In this document: in pieces, positions 63,020-64,000 of the stretch
How positions within the stretch are numbered: position 1 is the stretch's first letter
Layout of the letters: each line of letters starts with the position of its first letter
NCBI RefSeq assembly: GCF_000732325.1
Contig: NZ_BBIW01000002.1
Location: forward strand, 434,007 to 498,006
Length of the DNA: 64,000 bases
Origin: Paenibacillus sp. TCA20
GTDB taxonomy: Bacteria > Bacillota > Bacilli > Paenibacillales > Paenibacillaceae
Direction of reading: 5' to 3'
The notes under the pieces: generated by a model
What the model was told of the DNA's origin: nothing
The model's input: only the letters and a program-made list of their open reading frames with translations
The model's database searches: none
Made by a program: the position numbers and the translations under genes

Positions 63020-64000
63020 TTATACCTCCATTACCAGCAGCTCGGGATTAGCGAGCAGGGATTTAATGTAGTTCATAAAGTTTTGAGCTGTTGCACCATC
63101 GATAATACGGTGGTCGAAGCTTAGGGACAGAGCCATAACTGGAGCTGCCACTACTTGACCGTCTTTAACAACCGCTTTTTCACTGATACGTCCAGTTCCA
63201 AGGATTGCAACTTCAGGGAAGTTGATGATCGGAGTGAAGAACATACCGCCTGCAGAACCGATGTTTGTAATAGAGATGGTGCTGCCCTTCATTTCGTTAG
63301 GGGACAGTTTGCCATCACGGCCGCGGGAAGCAAGATCACGGATGCTGTCAGCGATCATCCAGATGCTCTTACGATCTGCATCATGGATAACAGGTACGAT
63401 CAGACCGTTGTCTGTATCTGTAGCGATACCGATGTTGTAGTATTTTTTGTAAACAATTTCGTTTGCTTGCTCGTCGATCATTGCGTTCATTACAGGGAAC
63501 TCGCGAGTCGCTGCAATAAGTGCTTTGACGATGAATGGCAAGTAAGTCACTTTAGTGCCTTTTTTCTCAGCGATCGGCTTCATACGAGTACGGAAGGCAA
63601 CCAGCTCAGTTACATCTACTTCGTCCATGATGGTAACGTGCGGTGCAGTGTATGCAGATTTAACCATCGCATTAGAGATTGCTTTGCGGATACCTTTGAA
63701 TGGTACACGCTCTTCTTCAGCACGAGCATTCGCTGCTGCTGCCGGTGCGCTAGCTGCTTCTTTTGTTTCTTCAGCTGTAGATGCTGCTGGTGCAGAAGCT
63801 GCTTGACCGCCGCCGTTCTTGAATGCTTCAACATCTTCTTTTGTTACTTTACCGTTGTTGCCAGTACCTGTAACTTCAGCGATGTTAACGCCTTGCTCAC
63901 GAGCAAATTTGCGAACGCTAGGAGTTGCGAGAACTTCTTTTGCAGGTGCAGAAGAAACTTCTTTCTCTCCGCCTTCTTTGGCTTCGCTTGGGCTGCTTGC
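63020..64000 (-). CDS. pdhC: Dihydrolipoamide acetyltransferase (E2), C-terminal part (cut by window edge)
   Basis: Core of the pyruvate dehydrogenase complex, transferring acetyl groups from lipoyl arms to CoA. The frame is open to the right edge, so the lipoyl domain is missing. Visible parts are the E1/E3-binding domain ([16 protein letters not shown]...[13 protein letters not shown]), an Ala/Pro/Glu-rich linker, and the catalytic domain ending in [15 protein letters not shown] with the active-site His and Asp. The Ala-rich linker is typical of E2. lpdA follows after 4 bases. Confidence 0.96.
   Translation of the reverse strand, partial: ASSPSEAKEGGEKEVSSAPAKEVLATPSVRKFAREQGVNIAEVTGTGNNGKVTKEDVEAFKNGGGQAASAPAASTAEETKEAASAPAAAANARAEEERVPFKGIRKAISNAMVKSAYTAPHVTIMDEVDVTELVAFRTRMKPIAEKKGTKVTYLPFIVKALIAATREFPVMNAMIDEQANEIVYKKYYNIGIATDTDNGLIVPVIHDADRKSIWMIADSIRDLASRGRDGKLSPNEMKGSTISITNIGSAGGMFFTPIINFPEVAILGTGRISEKAVVKDGQVVAAPVMALSLSFDHRIIDGATAQNFMNYIKSLLANPELLVMEV

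Overview
The window looks like chromosomal DNA of a low-to-mid-GC, spore-forming member of the Bacillales, most probably Paenibacillus or a close relative. The basis is the sporulation pair cwlJ-gerQ, a single-recombinase XerS, Bacillales-type glgB/glgA/glgC, NamA (YqjM), MobB/MoeA, strong AGGAGG-type ribosome binding sites, frequent TTG/GTG starts and many compact Rho-independent terminators. I saw no prophage, IS element, CRISPR array, rRNA or tRNA.

Layout. 1-2.2 kb: 5' part of a zinc alcohol dehydrogenase, diverging from an ECF sigma / anti-sigma pair in which each gene has a one-base frameshift in an A tract. 2.2-6.5 kb: a secreted small protein, a CNNM/CBS membrane protein, gerQ and cwlJ, a small nucleotide-hydrolase-like protein, and a small membrane protein interrupted by an in-frame TGA. 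6.5-16.7 kb: GH95 alpha-L-fucosidase with a zinc dehydrogenase, a secreted protein with a duplicated barrel-like domain around a (PEPTPD)n linker, an SDR, a DUF2500 protein, a BNR-type lipoprotein and an APC permease. 17-23 kb: FMN riboswitch driving an EamA transporter, amidase plus phosphopantetheinyl transferase, MFS exporter, aldo/keto reductase. 23.5-29 kb: phosphonate/phosphate-ester ABC importer facing a 5'-nucleotidase-type enzyme. 30-33 kb: xerS, then moeA-mobB. 33-35.7 kb: a pspA-DUF350-DUF4178-DUF4247 operon behind a textbook sigma-W promoter. 35.7-42.2 kb: namA, polysaccharide deacetylase, a frameshifted LysM-3D cell-wall protein, a fused amino-acid ABC transporter with its ATPase, and an M20 peptidase. 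42.4-47.3 kb: glycogen synthesis, with glgB-glgA diverging from glgC. 47.4-52.2 kb: an operon of orphan ABC ATPase, lipoprotein, response regulator, sensor kinase and GNAT. 52.3-55.4 kb: MFS transporter diverging from an ArsR-like regulator and a HAD hydrolase. 55.5-64 kb: topB, gltD, thyA-dfrA, and the pdhC-lpdA end of the pyruvate dehydrogenase operon, which runs off the right edge.

How parts work together: several clusters deal with the cell envelope (the sigma-W/PspA unit, ECF/anti-sigma, LysM-3D protein, deacetylase, lipoprotein/two-component operon). Others form metabolic pairs: ThyA consumes the folate cofactor that DfrA regenerates, GlgC supplies ADP-glucose to GlgA/GlgB, and the Phn importer and the nucleotidase both scavenge phosphorus. 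The most interesting points are the sigma-W PspA operon, the FMN-riboswitch EamA transporter, the ABC ATPase that lacks its H-loop histidine and has no permease, the duplicated-domain repeat protein, and three frameshifts that all lie in A6-A7 tracts.
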